Shown here: piece by piece, positions 46,375 through 56,246 of the stretch | Numbering within the stretch: position 1 is the stretch's first letter | Layout of the letters: each line of letters opens with the position of its first letter | Assembly (NCBI GenBank): GCA_020721255.1 | Contig: DYND01000008.1 | Coordinates: 1 to 60,195, forward strand | Length of the DNA stretch: 60,195 nucleotides | Reading direction: 5' to 3' | DNA from: Chlorobium chlorochromatii | GTDB taxonomy: Bacteria > Bacteroidota > Chlorobiia > Chlorobiales > Chlorobiaceae | Made by a program: the position numbers and the translations under genes | Notes under the pieces: generated by a model | Databases searched by the model: none | What the model saw: the letters and a program-made list of their open reading frames with translations, nothing else | Told to the model about the DNA's origin: nothing

Positions 46375-47418
46375 TTAATAATTCAAAATGAGTTTTTCTG
46401 AATGATCATTCAGGTATTCGCCGCCTTCGTGGATTTTTCCATCGCGCACGTATCCTTCACACTCTTGCTGGTAAGCAAGCAGTAATTCGATAACCAGCTC
46501 CCAGCTCTCCTCGCGAACCAGCTTGTTGCGTACACGCGATACCATCGGCAGCCCTTTCAGATATGTGGAATAGTGTCGGCGCATCTCAAGCACGCCATAT
46601 TTTTCACCTTTGAACTGTACTGAGAGCTGTAAATGCTCGATTGCCGCTGCAATCCGTTGACGGAAATCGGGCGGTGGCAGCGGTTTGCCGGTCGTAAGCA
46701 GCGCTTTCGCCTCTTCAAAAATAAAGGGATTGCCGATGGAACCACGCCCAATCATCACTCCATCAGCGCCAGTTTCGGCAAACATGGCAACAGCGTCGTC
46801 GGCTGACCAGATATCACCATTGGCAATAATCGGAATTCGTGCCCTCTCTTTGGTGGCACGAATCCAGCTCCAGTCTGCCCTGCCCTTATACATCTGGCTC
46901 CGCGTGCGCCCGTGCAGTGCAAGCGCTTGAATGCCCGCATCTTCAAGGCGTAGAAGCACATCGAGAATGTTGATGGAATCGAAATCCCAGCCAATTCGAG
47001 TTTTGGCGGTTACCGGAATTTTCACTGATTTGACGACCGCTTCGGAAATCTGCGCCATCTTCTCCGGCTCGCGAAGCAGCGCAGCGCCTGCGCCTTTGCC
47101 AGCCACCTTTTTGGTGGGGCAACCAAAATTAATATCAAGATAATCGGGATGATACTCTTCGGCAATCACGGCAGCTTCAACCATTGATTCAATGGTATTA
47201 CCAAAAATCTGAATTGCAAAAGGGCGCTCAACAGGGTCAGCCTTCAGCTTGCGCAACGACTTTTCAACACCGCGCCGCAACGCTTCCGCGCTGATAAATT
47301 CAGTATAGACAATATCCGCCCCATGCCGCTTGCAGAGTTGCCGAAAAGCACGGTCGGTAACATCCTCCATTGGTGCAAGAATAACCGGACAATCTATATT
47401 AAGAACGCCAATTTTCAT
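46375..47418 (-). CDS. dusB: tRNA-dihydrouridine synthase DusB
   Basis: This FMN enzyme reduces uridines in the tRNA D-loop. [39 protein letters not shown] (catalytic Cys in FGCP), [17 protein letters not shown] and [10 protein letters not shown] are the DusB pattern. Length 347. Its start overlaps the recA stop by four bases (47415-47418). Confidence 0.95.
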   Translation of the reverse strand: MKIGVLNIDCPVILAPMEDVTDRAFRQLCKRHGADIVYTEFISAEALRRGVEKSLRKLKADPVERPFAIQIFGNTIESMVEAAVIAEEYHPDYLDINFGCPTKKVAGKGAGAALLREPEKMAQISEAVVKSVKIPVTAKTRIGWDFDSINILDVLLRLEDAGIQALALHGRTRSQMYKGRADWSWIRATKERARIPIIANGDIWSADDAVAMFAETGADGVMIGRGSIGNPFIFEEAKALLTTGKPLPPPDFRQRIAAAIEHLQLSVQFKGEKYGVLEMRRHYSTYLKGLPMVSRVRNKLVREESWELVIELLLAYQQECEGYVRDGKIHEGGEYLNDHSEKLILNY

Positions 47419-48467
47419 TCCGGAGTACTGATAATTTCCGCAGTTCCAGTCATCAATTCTTTGACTTGCAAATGAATTTTTTTGTACAGCATCGGATCTT
47501 CACGCAATGCTTTTTTAACGGTTTCGCGTCCTTGACCAAGCTTGTCCTGCCCATAGCTGAACCACGATCCCGCTTTTTTAATCACGCCAAATTCAACACC
47601 AAGATCAATCAGCTCACCTATGGCTGAAATACCTTCGCCATAAAGAATATCAAACTCAGCCGTTTTGAAGGGTGGTGCAACTTTGTTTTTGACCACTTTG
47701 ACTCTGGTGCGATTACCGGTACTCTCATCTCCATCCTTGATCTGGGCAATTTTGCGAATATCAAGACGCACAGATGAATAAAATTTCAGTGCCTTTCCTC
47801 CGGTTGTTGTCTCCGGGCTGCCGTACATCACCCCGATTTTATCGCGAAGCTGATTGATAAAAATACACACCGTGCTCGATTTTGAGATTGCGCCTGTGAG
47901 TTTGCGCAACGCCTGACTCATCAGCCGCGCCTGCAAACCCATGACACTATCACCCATTTCGCCCTCAAGCTCAGCCTGCGGGACTAAAGCTGCAACAGAA
48001 TCCACAACAACAACATCAATGGCGCCACTGCGCACCAGCATCTCAACAATCGAAAGCGCCTGCTCGCCTGACTCCGGTTGGCTGATAAGCAGTGCATTGA
48101 TATCAACGCCGAGCTTACGGGCATACGTTGGATCAAAAGCGTGTTCAGCATCAACAATCGCCGCAATGCCGCCCTCTTTTTGAGCCTCTGCAATAACATG
48201 CAGCGCAAGCGTCGTTTTGCCGGATGATTCCGGTCCATAAATTTCAGTAACGCGACCACGTGGCAACCCGCCGACACCAAGCGCAAAATCAAGCGCCATT
48301 GAGCCGGTGGAGATCGACTGCACCGTCATGCCGGCAGAGTCATCACCCATGCGCATAATGGCGCCTTTGCCAAACTGTTTTTCAACGGCATCAACCGCTA
48401 AATTCAACTGTTTCAGTTTTGCAGGATCAACCGCCATGTACGTCTGTTCTGTTTTCTGGATATCCAT
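47415..48467 (-). CDS. recA: Recombinase RecA
   Basis: From the ATG at 48467 the protein has 350 residues. [15 protein letters not shown] is Walker [22 protein letters not shown]alker B and its context, and [21 protein letters not shown] the L2/ATP-cap region. RecA forms filaments on single-stranded DNA for strand exchange and SOS induction. A longer frame to 48554 has no family support. recA heads a recA-dusB-asd operon; the SDR gene ends 41 bases upstream. No SOS box could be identified with confidence. Confidence 0.98.
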   Translation of the reverse strand: MDIQKTEQTYMAVDPAKLKQLNLAVDAVEKQFGKGAIMRMGDDSAGMTVQSISTGSMALDFALGVGGLPRGRVTEIYGPESSGKTTLALHVIAEAQKEGGIAAIVDAEHAFDPTYARKLGVDINALLISQPESGEQALSIVEMLVRSGAIDVVVVDSVAALVPQAELEGEMGDSVMGLQARLMSQALRKLTGAISKSSTVCIFINQLRDKIGVMYGSPETTTGGKALKFYSSVRLDIRKIAQIKDGDESTGNRTRVKVVKNKVAPPFKTAEFDILYGEGISAIGELIDLGVEFGVIKKAGSWFSYGQDKLGQGRETVKKALREDPMLYKKIHLQVKELMTGTAEIISTPE

Positions 48468-48508
48468 AGTTCCAAGCATAAATAAAATTGAGAAAAAAGA
48501 GGATGAAT

Positions 48509-49498
48509 TTAGGCCGTAATCGTTTTGAAGCTCTCCGCCAAATCGCGGTAGCAAAGACGTAACTCCTTAATTGATTTGGTGTTATTATAAGCAAGAGAAC
48601 GAGCTGAAGTAGCAATACTCTCAAGACTGATAAAGGATGGACAATTCAGCAGCAAAGACCAGAATTCTCCACCCAAACCGGCAAGCAACGCAAGGTTTTG
48701 TGGGAGAATAACAGCACCTCCATTTGCACTACTGTTACGTCTACCAATGCGGGTAAAGAGTTCGCGGAATGAAAGATTGTGACCGACAACAACATAGCGC
48801 TCGCCAGAAACACCATGTTCCCATGCAGTAAGATGAGCCTCAGCGACATCGCGCACATCAACAAAACCAGTACTGCCTGACGGTGCAAATGGTAATCGCC
48901 CTTCATACATCAGTCGCAGCACCTTGTTCGAGGAGCTGATTGAGCTTGGATTTGCATAATCGACGCCAATCACCACGCCGGGATTGAGCATCACTACTTC
49001 AAGCCCCTCAGCCACACCCCGTAATCCCTCAAGCTCTGCAAGATGCTTCGCTTCCATATAACCATTACCGTGTTGCCACTCCTGAAATGTTGTCGATTCA
49101 TTCGCTGGCGAACCATCCTCAGTAACGCCAATCGCAGCAATAGAGCTGGTCACTACAAGCCTTCGGACATTATTGTAAAGACACGCATTGACAACATTTC
49201 TCGTACCAAGCACATTGACATCGTACAGAGCATTTCGGAAATTTTTGGTGTAAGCAATCAGTCCGGCACAATGAAAAACTGTGTCGGCGCCTTTGAATGC
49301 CTCATGAAGTGCAAGAGAATCAAGAAGGTCAGCGTAAACAATCTGAACCGGCAAGCCTTTAAAGGCAGAGCTGTTCGAGCTTTTTCGAGCAATAACCTTG
49401 CAGGTAATGTCACTGCCAAAGCGTGACAACAACGCACGAACAACTTGTGAACCAATATATCCGGTAGCGCCGGTTATAATAATTGATGATGTGAGCAT
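48509..49498 (-). CDS. NAD(P)-dependent epimerase/reductase (extended SDR)
   Basis: From the ATG at 49498 the protein has 329 residues. [19 protein letters not shown] is the Rossmann motif, [12 protein letters not shown] and the [10 protein letters not shown] segment with the following YMEAKHLAE (Tyr-x-x-x-Lys) are the extended SDR active site. Dihydroflavonol-4-reductase-like and 3-beta-HSD-like members act on sugars, sterols or hopanoids; the substrate is unknown here. The upstream frame to 49573 is rejected because the family begins at MLTSSII. Confidence 0.85.
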   Translation of the reverse strand: MLTSSIIITGATGYIGSQVVRALLSRFGSDITCKVIARKSSNSSAFKGLPVQIVYADLLDSLALHEAFKGADTVFHCAGLIAYTKNFRNALYDVNVLGTRNVVNACLYNNVRRLVVTSSIAAIGVTEDGSPANESTTFQEWQHGNGYMEAKHLAELEGLRGVAEGLEVVMLNPGVVIGVDYANPSSISSSNKVLRLMYEGRLPFAPSGSTGFVDVRDVAEAHLTAWEHGVSGERYVVVGHNLSFRELFTRIGRRNSSANGGAVILPQNLALLAGLGGEFWSLLLNCPSFISLESIATSARSLAYNNTKSIKELRLCYRDLAESFKTITA

Positions 49499-49748
49499 TA
49501 ATCGCTGAATATTTCGGCCTTTTCCCTTCCTGACTCGTGATAATAATAAAAGCTCAAGGAGCAACCGCCGCACTCTCTTAACAAGAAAATACTTTATTTC
49601 TTCACAACCACCACAAATAATGGAATACAGCAGTAACGATAGATAAACGACGGCAGAGCTTCACTGTTCCTGAAAATAAGAATTAAAACTACATTGCACT
49701 CAATTGCGTTCATATCCGCTCAGCTCCATCAAGAAAAATATTCTGTTT

Positions 49749-51029
49749 ATGGTCAACGATAATAGACCGCAGCAAGGCTCTTCAATTGCAGAGGGTTCGG
49801 TTCAGCAAGGAGTGCTCAACAACGGGCTTCGAGTGGTAACGGATGCTGTTCCGCATGTACACAGCATTACACTTGGCATCCAGATTGATGCCGGTTCGCG
49901 CGATGATCCGGAAAAAAGTTCGGGATTAGCGCACTTTATTGAACATGCCATTTTTAAGGGGACACAGCGGCGTACCTATATTGATATTGCACGAAATATT
50001 GAAAAAAACGGCGGCTACCTCGATGCCTATACCACAAAAGAGCATACCTGCATTTACCTGCGCTGCCTGCCGGAACATCTCGAGACCTCGTTCGATCTGC
50101 TCGCCGATCTCGTCTGCGATCCAACTTTTCCGTCCGAAGAGATTGAAAAAGAGAAAGAGGTGGTGATTGAAGAGATCAGCAGTGTCAATGATACGCCTGA
50201 AGAGCTTATTTTTGATGAATTTGACTTACGCTCATTTCCCAATCATCCAATCGGCAGACCAATTCTTGGCACAGAAAAAAGTGTTGGGGGATTCTCCGAC
50301 AGCGATTTGAAACACTTTATGCAGCAGCACTATGTGCCAAAAAAAATGCTGCTTACGGCTACTGGCAAAGTGCAGCACAGCGATATTATGAAATTTGGTG
50401 AGCACTTTATAGGAGCTTTGATACAGTCTCCGGAGCACACTTATGTACGTCAACCACTGTTATCGGAGCACTACACACCATTTGCCATCAAGCTGAAAAA
50501 GCAAATCTATCAAGCACAGATTCTTCTCGGAACCGCTATACCGCGGCACGATCCACACTACTACAGCTTGATGGTGCTCAACTCCATGCTCGGGAACGGT
50601 ATGAGTTCACTGCTCAATCTGGAACTTCGCGAAAAACGAGGATTAGCTTACACCGTCTATTCATCGCTCACCTTTTGCGACGATGTCACCGCACTGAACA
50701 TTTATGCAGGAACCGATGGCAACAAAGCGAAAAGTACGCTTGAGCTTATTGAAAAACTCCTGAAAAGCGACGCCCTCCTTCATCCCGATCCTGATGAGGT
50801 GGAAGCCGCCAAAACTAAACTGCTTGGCTATCATATTATGGGAATGGAGAAGATGACGCGCCGCATGTCGCAAACAGCCTCCGACATCTCCTATTTTGGA
50901 CGATATATTGAGCCGGATGAAAAAACTGCTGCCATTTCTGCCGTCACACTCGACGATATTGCAGAAGCTGCCAGAGAGTTACTCCATCAAGCACGTTACT
51001 CTTCATTGCTCTATAAACCAAGTCGGTAA
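49749..51029 (+). CDS. M16 family zinc peptidase
   Basis: The inverse zinc motif HFIEH lies at 62-66 (usually HFLEH), with the distal Glu ligand in KEKEVVIEEI about 75 residues later. ITLGIQIDAGSRDDP and KGTQRRT complete the typical N-terminal half; the C-terminal half (SMLGNGMSSLLNLELREKRGLAY) is the inactive partner domain. From the ATG at 49749 it has 426 residues, the size of PqqL/YmxG-like processing peptidases. A TTG start at 49704 would add 15 residues without support. It is a single gene. Confidence 0.94.
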   Translation: MVNDNRPQQGSSIAEGSVQQGVLNNGLRVVTDAVPHVHSITLGIQIDAGSRDDPEKSSGLAHFIEHAIFKGTQRRTYIDIARNIEKNGGYLDAYTTKEHTCIYLRCLPEHLETSFDLLADLVCDPTFPSEEIEKEKEVVIEEISSVNDTPEELIFDEFDLRSFPNHPIGRPILGTEKSVGGFSDSDLKHFMQQHYVPKKMLLTATGKVQHSDIMKFGEHFIGALIQSPEHTYVRQPLLSEHYTPFAIKLKKQIYQAQILLGTAIPRHDPHYYSLMVLNSMLGNGMSSLLNLELREKRGLAYTVYSSLTFCDDVTALNIYAGTDGNKAKSTLELIEKLLKSDALLHPDPDEVEAAKTKLLGYHIMGMEKMTRRMSQTASDISYFGRYIEPDEKTAAISAVTLDDIAEAARELLHQARYSSLLYKPSR

Positions 51030-51190
51030 CAACATGACGCACAGGCGATAAAAACAAACTGCTCAAACTCATCCAAATCTGACTTGAAATGCGGCAAGAG
51101 ATTTTGAGTGATGCCCTTTAATAAAAAAGATAAATTAGTATCTTATTCACTTTTACTTTTTTCAGCATTCCCAATTAACCACAGAGAGCC

Positions 51191-52480
51191 TTGCAAAAGA
51201 TTATCAAGAACATCAACGACACCGAACAAATTCTGGAAATAATTCTGTCAACAGACGAGTTTGGTACCGAATATAACCAAGAGCTTGAAGAAGCCAGAAG
51301 AAACGTTCAAATCAAAGGATTCAGAAAAGGGCACGCACCGATAGGCTTAGTCAAAAAACTGGTTGGTTCATCGATTGAGACAACCATCGCTGAAAAAATG
51401 GCATCAAAATATTTTGGCGAAATTGCTGAAGCAGAATCGATCAAACCTGCAAACCGTGCGCAGATTACTGATTACTCTTTTACAGAGGAGCAATTGACCA
51501 TTCAGCTCGCTTACGAAATTCAGCCTGAATTTGAACTCAAAGATTTTAGCGGCTATACCTTTACCAAAGCGAAGTACACCGTTACTGAGGCAGATATTGA
51601 GCGGGAAATGACCTTGATTTTGAAAAGCCACGGATCACTCATCAGTATTGATGAAGCGGCATTGTCAACAGATACGGTTATTGGCGATGTGTGGAAACTC
51701 AATGAAGCTGGCGAACCTGACGAAGAGCAGAAGACCTCAAACCACCATTTCAGCCTTGAATATCTTCCTGAAGCAAACCCATTCCGCGCAGCGTTAACTG
51801 GCAAAAAAGCTGGGGAAACCGTTGATATTGAAAACAAAGAGCAAAACGAAGAGACGGCACCAACTCGCTACCGTGTTACCATCAGCGAAGTAAAACGACT
51901 CGAGTTACCTGAAGTGAACGATGAGCTGATCAAAGAGATTACGCATCAGCAGTTTGAAACTGTTGCTGACTTTAAAGCCGACATCACAAACCAGCTTCAA
52001 ACACATTTCAACAAAAAAGCTGAAGAGGAGCTGATCGAAGCAATTTCGGCCAAAATGATTGAGGAGAATCCGGTACCAACCCCTGCGTCGCTGGTTGATT
52101 CTTTTGCGCACATGCTTATGGAGAATGCCAAACGCCAGATTGGTGGCAACTTCCCCAAACATTTTGATGAATCAGAGTTCCAGGAAACACTCCGCCCAAA
52201 TGCGATAAAACATGCACAATGGATGCTGATCAGCCAGAAAGTGGCAGAAACGAACAATCTGGAAATCTCGGATGAGGATATCAAAGCCTACATTGATAAA
52301 CAGGCTGAAAAGATGCCTGAAGCTGAGAAAACACAGTTGCTGGCATCATATGAAAGCCAGAATATCAGAGAGTATGTTTCTGAGATGATTTTCAAAGAGA
52401 AAATCTACACTGTGCTGAAATCGAGCATGACCATCACTGAAGAGGAGAAAGCAATTCCTGCCACCGCCGAGGAAGAATAA
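51191..52480 (+). CDS. tig: Trigger factor
   Basis: Trigger factor is the ribosome-bound chaperone and prolyl isomerase. The N-terminal ribosome-binding segment (NVQIKGFRKGHAPIGLVKKLVG) carries the GFRxGxxP signature; the central PPIase part and the helical C-terminal arm follow, ending in an acidic tail. Length 429. The start codon is TTG at 51191, since no ATG is available before the conserved sequence and AGAGAG lies just upstream. Confidence 0.94.
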   Translation: MQKIIKNINDTEQILEIILSTDEFGTEYNQELEEARRNVQIKGFRKGHAPIGLVKKLVGSSIETTIAEKMASKYFGEIAEAESIKPANRAQITDYSFTEEQLTIQLAYEIQPEFELKDFSGYTFTKAKYTVTEADIEREMTLILKSHGSLISIDEAALSTDTVIGDVWKLNEAGEPDEEQKTSNHHFSLEYLPEANPFRAALTGKKAGETVDIENKEQNEETAPTRYRVTISEVKRLELPEVNDELIKEITHQQFETVADFKADITNQLQTHFNKKAEEELIEAISAKMIEENPVPTPASLVDSFAHMLMENAKRQIGGNFPKHFDESEFQETLRPNAIKHAQWMLISQKVAETNNLEISDEDIKAYIDKQAEKMPEAEKTQLLASYESQNIREYVSEMIFKEKIYTVLKSSMTITEEEKAIPATAEEE

Positions 52481-52513
52481 ACTATCAGGGTTTCAGCAGC
52501 CAAGTAAAAAAGC

Positions 52514-52554
52514 AAAAGCAGGAGCTCACATTAACATGGACTCCTGCTTTTTTT
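52514..52554. terminator. Shared terminator of tig and acpS
   Basis: AAAAGCAGGAG (52514-52524) pairs with CTCCTGCTTTT (52541-52551), followed by T's to 52554. The acpS stop (52531) lies inside the loop, so the hairpin overlaps the end of that gene while terminating tig. Confidence 0.8.
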
Positions 52555-52920
52555 ATGGTCTGGCAGGCCATCGAGTATCGCCATAGCAACTGCCGAATGG
52601 CGATCGTGAGAAATGGAGATTTTGATGGATTGGTGTAGAAACGATTGGTTATCGGCAGAACAAACATAAGGACGCCCTCGCTCATCATTCAAAATCGCAA
52701 AGCTTTTCCAATGCATCCGGCTTGAAAATCCAGTACCAAGCGCTTTGACGATCGCCTCTTTAGCGGCAAAACGCCCGGCAATGCTCGCAACGACCTGTGG
52801 TTTAGCAAGACATAAAACAATCTCATCTTTCGTTAGAAATCGCTGGAGAAACTTCATACCGTATTTTCTATAAAGAGTTTCAATACGATCCAAATCAACA
52901 ATATCAACACCAATCTCCAT
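52531..52920 (-). CDS. acpS: Holo-[acyl-carrier-protein] synthase
   Basis: AcpS transfers 4'-phosphopantetheine from CoA to acyl carrier protein. IGVDIVDLDRIE near the N-terminus and GRFAAKEAIVKALG in the middle are the two Mg/CoA motifs, with SISHDRHSAVAMAI near the end. I prefer the ATG at 52920, preceded by GGAG with good spacing, to TTG 52935. Length 129. It starts 11 bases after nadC. Confidence 0.95.
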   Translation of the reverse strand: MEIGVDIVDLDRIETLYRKYGMKFLQRFLTKDEIVLCLAKPQVVASIAGRFAAKEAIVKALGTGFSSRMHWKSFAILNDERGRPYVCSADNQSFLHQSIKISISHDRHSAVAMAILDGLPDHKKSRSPC

Positions 52921-52931
52921 AGCAACTCCTG

Positions 52932-53810
52932 TCAATCAAGCTTGATGGTCATCGAAAGATCAAGCGCTTTCACACTGTGCGTCAATTCGCCAAGTGAGAT
53001 ATAATCCACACCAGTTTCAGCAATCTCTTTTACATTGTGCAATCCAATATTCCCGGATGCTTCAAGGAGCACCACAACACCGCTGCTTTTCACCAATTGT
53101 ACAGCTTCGCCTAACAGGACGGGCGTAAAATTATCGAGTAAAATAATATCCGACTGGCATGAAAGTACCTCACGAAGTTCCTCCAGTGAACGCACCTCCG
53201 TTTCAATCTTGACCTCAAGCTCATGGGTTGAGCGATACGCTTTAGCGCGTTGCATCGCTTCAGTAATACTTCCCGATGCGTCGATATGATTATCTTTAAT
53301 CAAAATCATATCAAACAGACCAAATCGATGATTGGTACCACCACCAATTCGAACCGCCTCTTTATCGAAATAACGTAACCCGGGAACGGTCTTTCGTGTG
53401 TCGAGTAGTTTTGCGCCAGTATGCTTCACCAAATCAGCATAACCTCTTGTTTTTGTGGCGATACCCGACATGCGTTGCATAAAATTCAACGCCGTACGCT
53501 CACCAATAAGAATTGGAGTAAGTTTACCGCTCAATTCAAGAATAAGATCTCCACAATCAACAGCATCACCATCCTGGTGATGGGCAATAATAGCAAGCGC
53601 AGGATCGCACGCCACAAAAACCTCTAACGCAACCGCAACACCTGCCACAACGCCGCACTCTTTAGCGCGAATAACGGCGCGCCCACCCTGCTGCGGGTCA
53701 ATCGTTGCAAGTGTCGTAATGTCGCCTGTATAACGATCTTCCTCAAGAGCTAACATTATCGCCCTTGCACGGCATCCCTCATAAAAATCATTGAGAGCCT
53801 TATATTTCAT
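52932..53810 (-). CDS. nadC: Nicotinate-nucleotide pyrophosphorylase (carboxylating)
   Basis: NadC joins quinolinate and PRPP to give nicotinate mononucleotide in de novo NAD synthesis. ALEEDRYTGDITTLATI, ERTALNFMQRMSGIAT, LLDTRKTVPGLRYFDKEAVRIGG and the IKDNHI motif are diagnostic. Length 292 is slightly above the usual 280. It pairs with acpS; nadA and nadB are not here. Confidence 0.96.
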   Translation of the reverse strand: MKYKALNDFYEGCRARAIMLALEEDRYTGDITTLATIDPQQGGRAVIRAKECGVVAGVAVALEVFVACDPALAIIAHHQDGDAVDCGDLILELSGKLTPILIGERTALNFMQRMSGIATKTRGYADLVKHTGAKLLDTRKTVPGLRYFDKEAVRIGGGTNHRFGLFDMILIKDNHIDASGSITEAMQRAKAYRSTHELEVKIETEVRSLEELREVLSCQSDIILLDNFTPVLLGEAVQLVKSSGVVVLLEASGNIGLHNVKEIAETGVDYISLGELTHSVKALDLSMTIKLD

Positions 53811-54065
53811 AACTTTTTATCTTGATACATTGCAAAAATCTGTTGCAGCTTTAAAGGTAGCGAATTTTATACTCTCTCAAGTGATGATGCACCGCTTTCA
53901 AGCTGGTTACTTGGCAATTGCTCTTATCGGCATTAAGGGTTATCACATTCCACGATTGCTGAAAAAGCACAACAGGTGAAGCATCAAGCCACATAAACAA
54001 ACCATTCGCTGGCAGATGAAATTGCTATATTACAGGATAATTGATAACCCACAAGACAGGATGAG

Positions 54066-54443
54066 ATGACTCAACACGCCTACGCTTATGTTCGGCTGGT
54101 AAACATGGTTTTTTATGCTCACCACGGCGTTCTTAAGGAAGAACATACTGTTGGTGCAAAATATGAGGTTGATGTAGAACTGCGCTTCAATTTCACCGAT
54201 GCGGCGCAAAACGATGATATTACAAAAACGATTGATTACGGCGCAGTATATAAGGAGATCAAAAAAGCGCTGACCATGAAAAAGTATTTTCTCATTGAAG
54301 CGGTAGCTTATGAAATAGCGCACGATCTACTGAGAGACTTCCCTCTTCTCGAGCAAGCAAGCATCAAAGTCCGGAAACGAAACCCGCCAGTTGATGGTAT
54401 CTGCGATTATGCAGAAGCCGATTACTCCGCTATCCGTCATTAA
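54066..54443 (+). CDS. folB: Dihydroneopterin aldolase
   Basis: FolB cleaves dihydroneopterin to 6-hydroxymethyl-dihydropterin in folate synthesis. [39 protein letters not shown] and KRNPPVDG are the family landmarks, including the active-site Glu in IEAVAYEI. Length 125. folK follows after eight bases, making a folB-folK operon. Confidence 0.94.
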   Translation: MTQHAYAYVRLVNMVFYAHHGVLKEEHTVGAKYEVDVELRFNFTDAAQNDDITKTIDYGAVYKEIKKALTMKKYFLIEAVAYEIAHDLLRDFPLLEQASIKVRKRNPPVDGICDYAEADYSAIRH

Positions 54444-54451
54444 ATTATGTT

Positions 54452-54979
54452 ATGGTGATGCACAACGTTTTCATCGGAATAGGCTCTAATATTGGCAATC
54501 GCCTTCACCACCTTCAAAGTGCTGTTGATCGACTTGCGGTTCTGGAGCACACCACCATCACCGCAATATCAGCCATTTACTTAACCGAACCAATCGGTAA
54601 TAGTGAACAACATCGCTTTTATAACGGTGTCATGTCGCTTGAAACACCTCTTGCACCCGAAAAACTGCGCCGCTACTGTAAAATCATCGAACAAGAGCTG
54701 GGTCGCCCTGAAAAATATGCTCGTTGGAGTCCGAGAGTTATAGATCTTGATATTCTCCTCTACGACGATCTTTGTCTGCAAACAGCAACTCTCTCAATAC
54801 CACATCCAGAATTACAGCAACGAAAATTCGTGCTCATTCCGCTGCTCGACATTGCCAACCCTCTGCATCCAAAAACCGGTCTGAGTATTCATCAACTTCT
54901 CGATGCCTGCAACGATCAATCAGTCTTGATTAAGACTAAAAATATTTTAATGATAAAAAAAAGAGGGAGTAGCATTTAA
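54452..54979 (+). CDS. folK: 2-amino-4-hydroxy-6-hydroxymethyldihydropteridine pyrophosphokinase
   Basis: FolK pyrophosphorylates the pterin made by FolB. FIGIGSNIGNRLHHLQ at the start, RWSPRVIDLDILLYDD and IPHPELQQRKFVLIPL carry the pterin- and ATP-binding residues. Length 175; ATG 54458 (two codons in) is an equally good start. The stop falls in the loop of the terminator that closes the operon. Confidence 0.94.
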   Translation: MVMHNVFIGIGSNIGNRLHHLQSAVDRLAVLEHTTITAISAIYLTEPIGNSEQHRFYNGVMSLETPLAPEKLRRYCKIIEQELGRPEKYARWSPRVIDLDILLYDDLCLQTATLSIPHPELQQRKFVLIPLLDIANPLHPKTGLSIHQLLDACNDQSVLIKTKNILMIKKRGSSI

Positions 54980-54992
54980 TCTACTCCCTCTT
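54961..54992. terminator. Bidirectional terminator between folK and the arsA-like gene
   Basis: AAGAGGGAGTAG (54961-54972) pairs with CTACTCCCTCTT (54981-54992), flanked by A-run and T-run, so it can act on both strands. It overlaps the folK stop codon. Confidence 0.85.
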
Positions 54993-55030
54993 TTAATCGA
55001 GTCGATGAGAGGATAAGCACAATGCTGCAC

Positions 55031-56185
55031 TCAGTTAGTAAAGGTGATATTCAAATTGCCTTCATCGAAATCAGCTCCTTCTGTTTTTCGACCAACCAGC
55101 ACATTCGGCAGAATAATACTCTTGCGGAAATTATTAATATCCACAAGCAATTCATCTCCCTTGATATTCACATTCAGCTTTTTCACTTCAACGTTTGGTA
55201 AATACAGACTCAGCACATACTTCCCGTTGATCTTCTCCAACTTCTGGGTTTTATCATTAGTATAGAGTACATCTGCGGGATTTTTATCACCAAACATCTC
55301 TTGACTCAGTTCATAGAGCCTGTCCGTATTGATAATTTCTGCGGTTGACTGCTTTACTTTGAAAATGGGCACAGGGTAAAAACAGTTGTCAATGACTTTG
55401 AGATATTTGCTCTGGATATCAATCAGGCTCTGTAAATAACTGTCCTGCGAACTTGCCGGAAGAATTTTATTAACAACTGCAGCATCAAGCTTATACCCAA
55501 ACAGATTGAGATACGTCTGTACTCGCAATGCCTCCTTAATAACCATATTTTCAGGATTTAACACCACTCTGAACGTGGTTATAGTTTTATCCTGAAGCAT
55601 GGCATGAAGCTCTTTCATATGATCATTGACCTCAGGCATCAACTTAAAGATGTTTTTCTTCGGCATGAACTTTGTAAGAAGAGGTGCTGCAAAACCAATC
55701 GCTTTTGAGTGCCATCCACCAATTTTATCGGCATACCAGCCATAGGATTCTGGCATACCAAGCAGACGCATCGTCTCACCTGTTGGAGCAGCATCAACCA
55801 CAACAACATCGTAATTTCCCGATTTTGCAGCTTTCCATATGTAGCGAAGACTAATCATCTCCTCCATTCCAGGCATAATGGCAAGCTCTTCAGCCACAAC
55901 TTCGTTAGCACCATCATGCATCAAAATAGATGAAAAATAGGAGTAAAGCTCCGTCCAATTTTCTCGGATCTCAGAAAGAACATTCACCTCCATAGCAAAC
56001 AAATTCTTCTCAACTTCAAGAGGCGTTGAAGAGAGCTCTGCATTCAAAGCGTCAGCAAGGCTGTGAGCCACATCAGTACTCATAATTAAAACCCGTTGCC
56101 CCCGTCGGGCTATTGCTGTTGCTGATGAAGCTGAAACGGTAGTTTTGCCTACCCCTCCTTTACCCAGGTAAAGAATAATTCTCAT
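55031..56185 (-). CDS. ArsA/Get3-like ATPase with C-terminal Hsp20-like domain (1)
   Basis: Deviant P-loop GKGGVGKTT at 8-16, [12 protein letters not shown] as switch region, and [18 protein letters not shown] are the ArsA/Get3 signature. After about residue 300 a beta-rich part ([28 protein letters not shown]...) resembles the ArsA_HSP20 domain seen in such ATPases of phototrophs. Length 384. Arsenite export is unlikely because no arsB or arsenite-binding Cys set is near; membrane protein targeting or chlorosome envelope assembly is a better guess. It is a paralogue of the ATPase gene at 58.8-60.0 kb. Confidence 0.88.
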   Translation of the reverse strand: MRIILYLGKGGVGKTTVSASSATAIARRGQRVLIMSTDVAHSLADALNAELSSTPLEVEKNLFAMEVNVLSEIRENWTELYSYFSSILMHDGANEVVAEELAIMPGMEEMISLRYIWKAAKSGNYDVVVVDAAPTGETMRLLGMPESYGWYADKIGGWHSKAIGFAAPLLTKFMPKKNIFKLMPEVNDHMKELHAMLQDKTITTFRVVLNPENMVIKEALRVQTYLNLFGYKLDAAVVNKILPASSQDSYLQSLIDIQSKYLKVIDNCFYPVPIFKVKQSTAEIINTDRLYELSQEMFGDKNPADVLYTNDKTQKLEKINGKYVLSLYLPNVEVKKLNVNIKGDELLVDINNFRKSIILPNVLVGRKTEGADFDEGNLNITFTN

Positions 56186-56246
56186 GTTGATAATAAAACT
56201 ATTGAGTAAACTTAATCTTGACTGAACACTATTTTATTGCTGCCGG

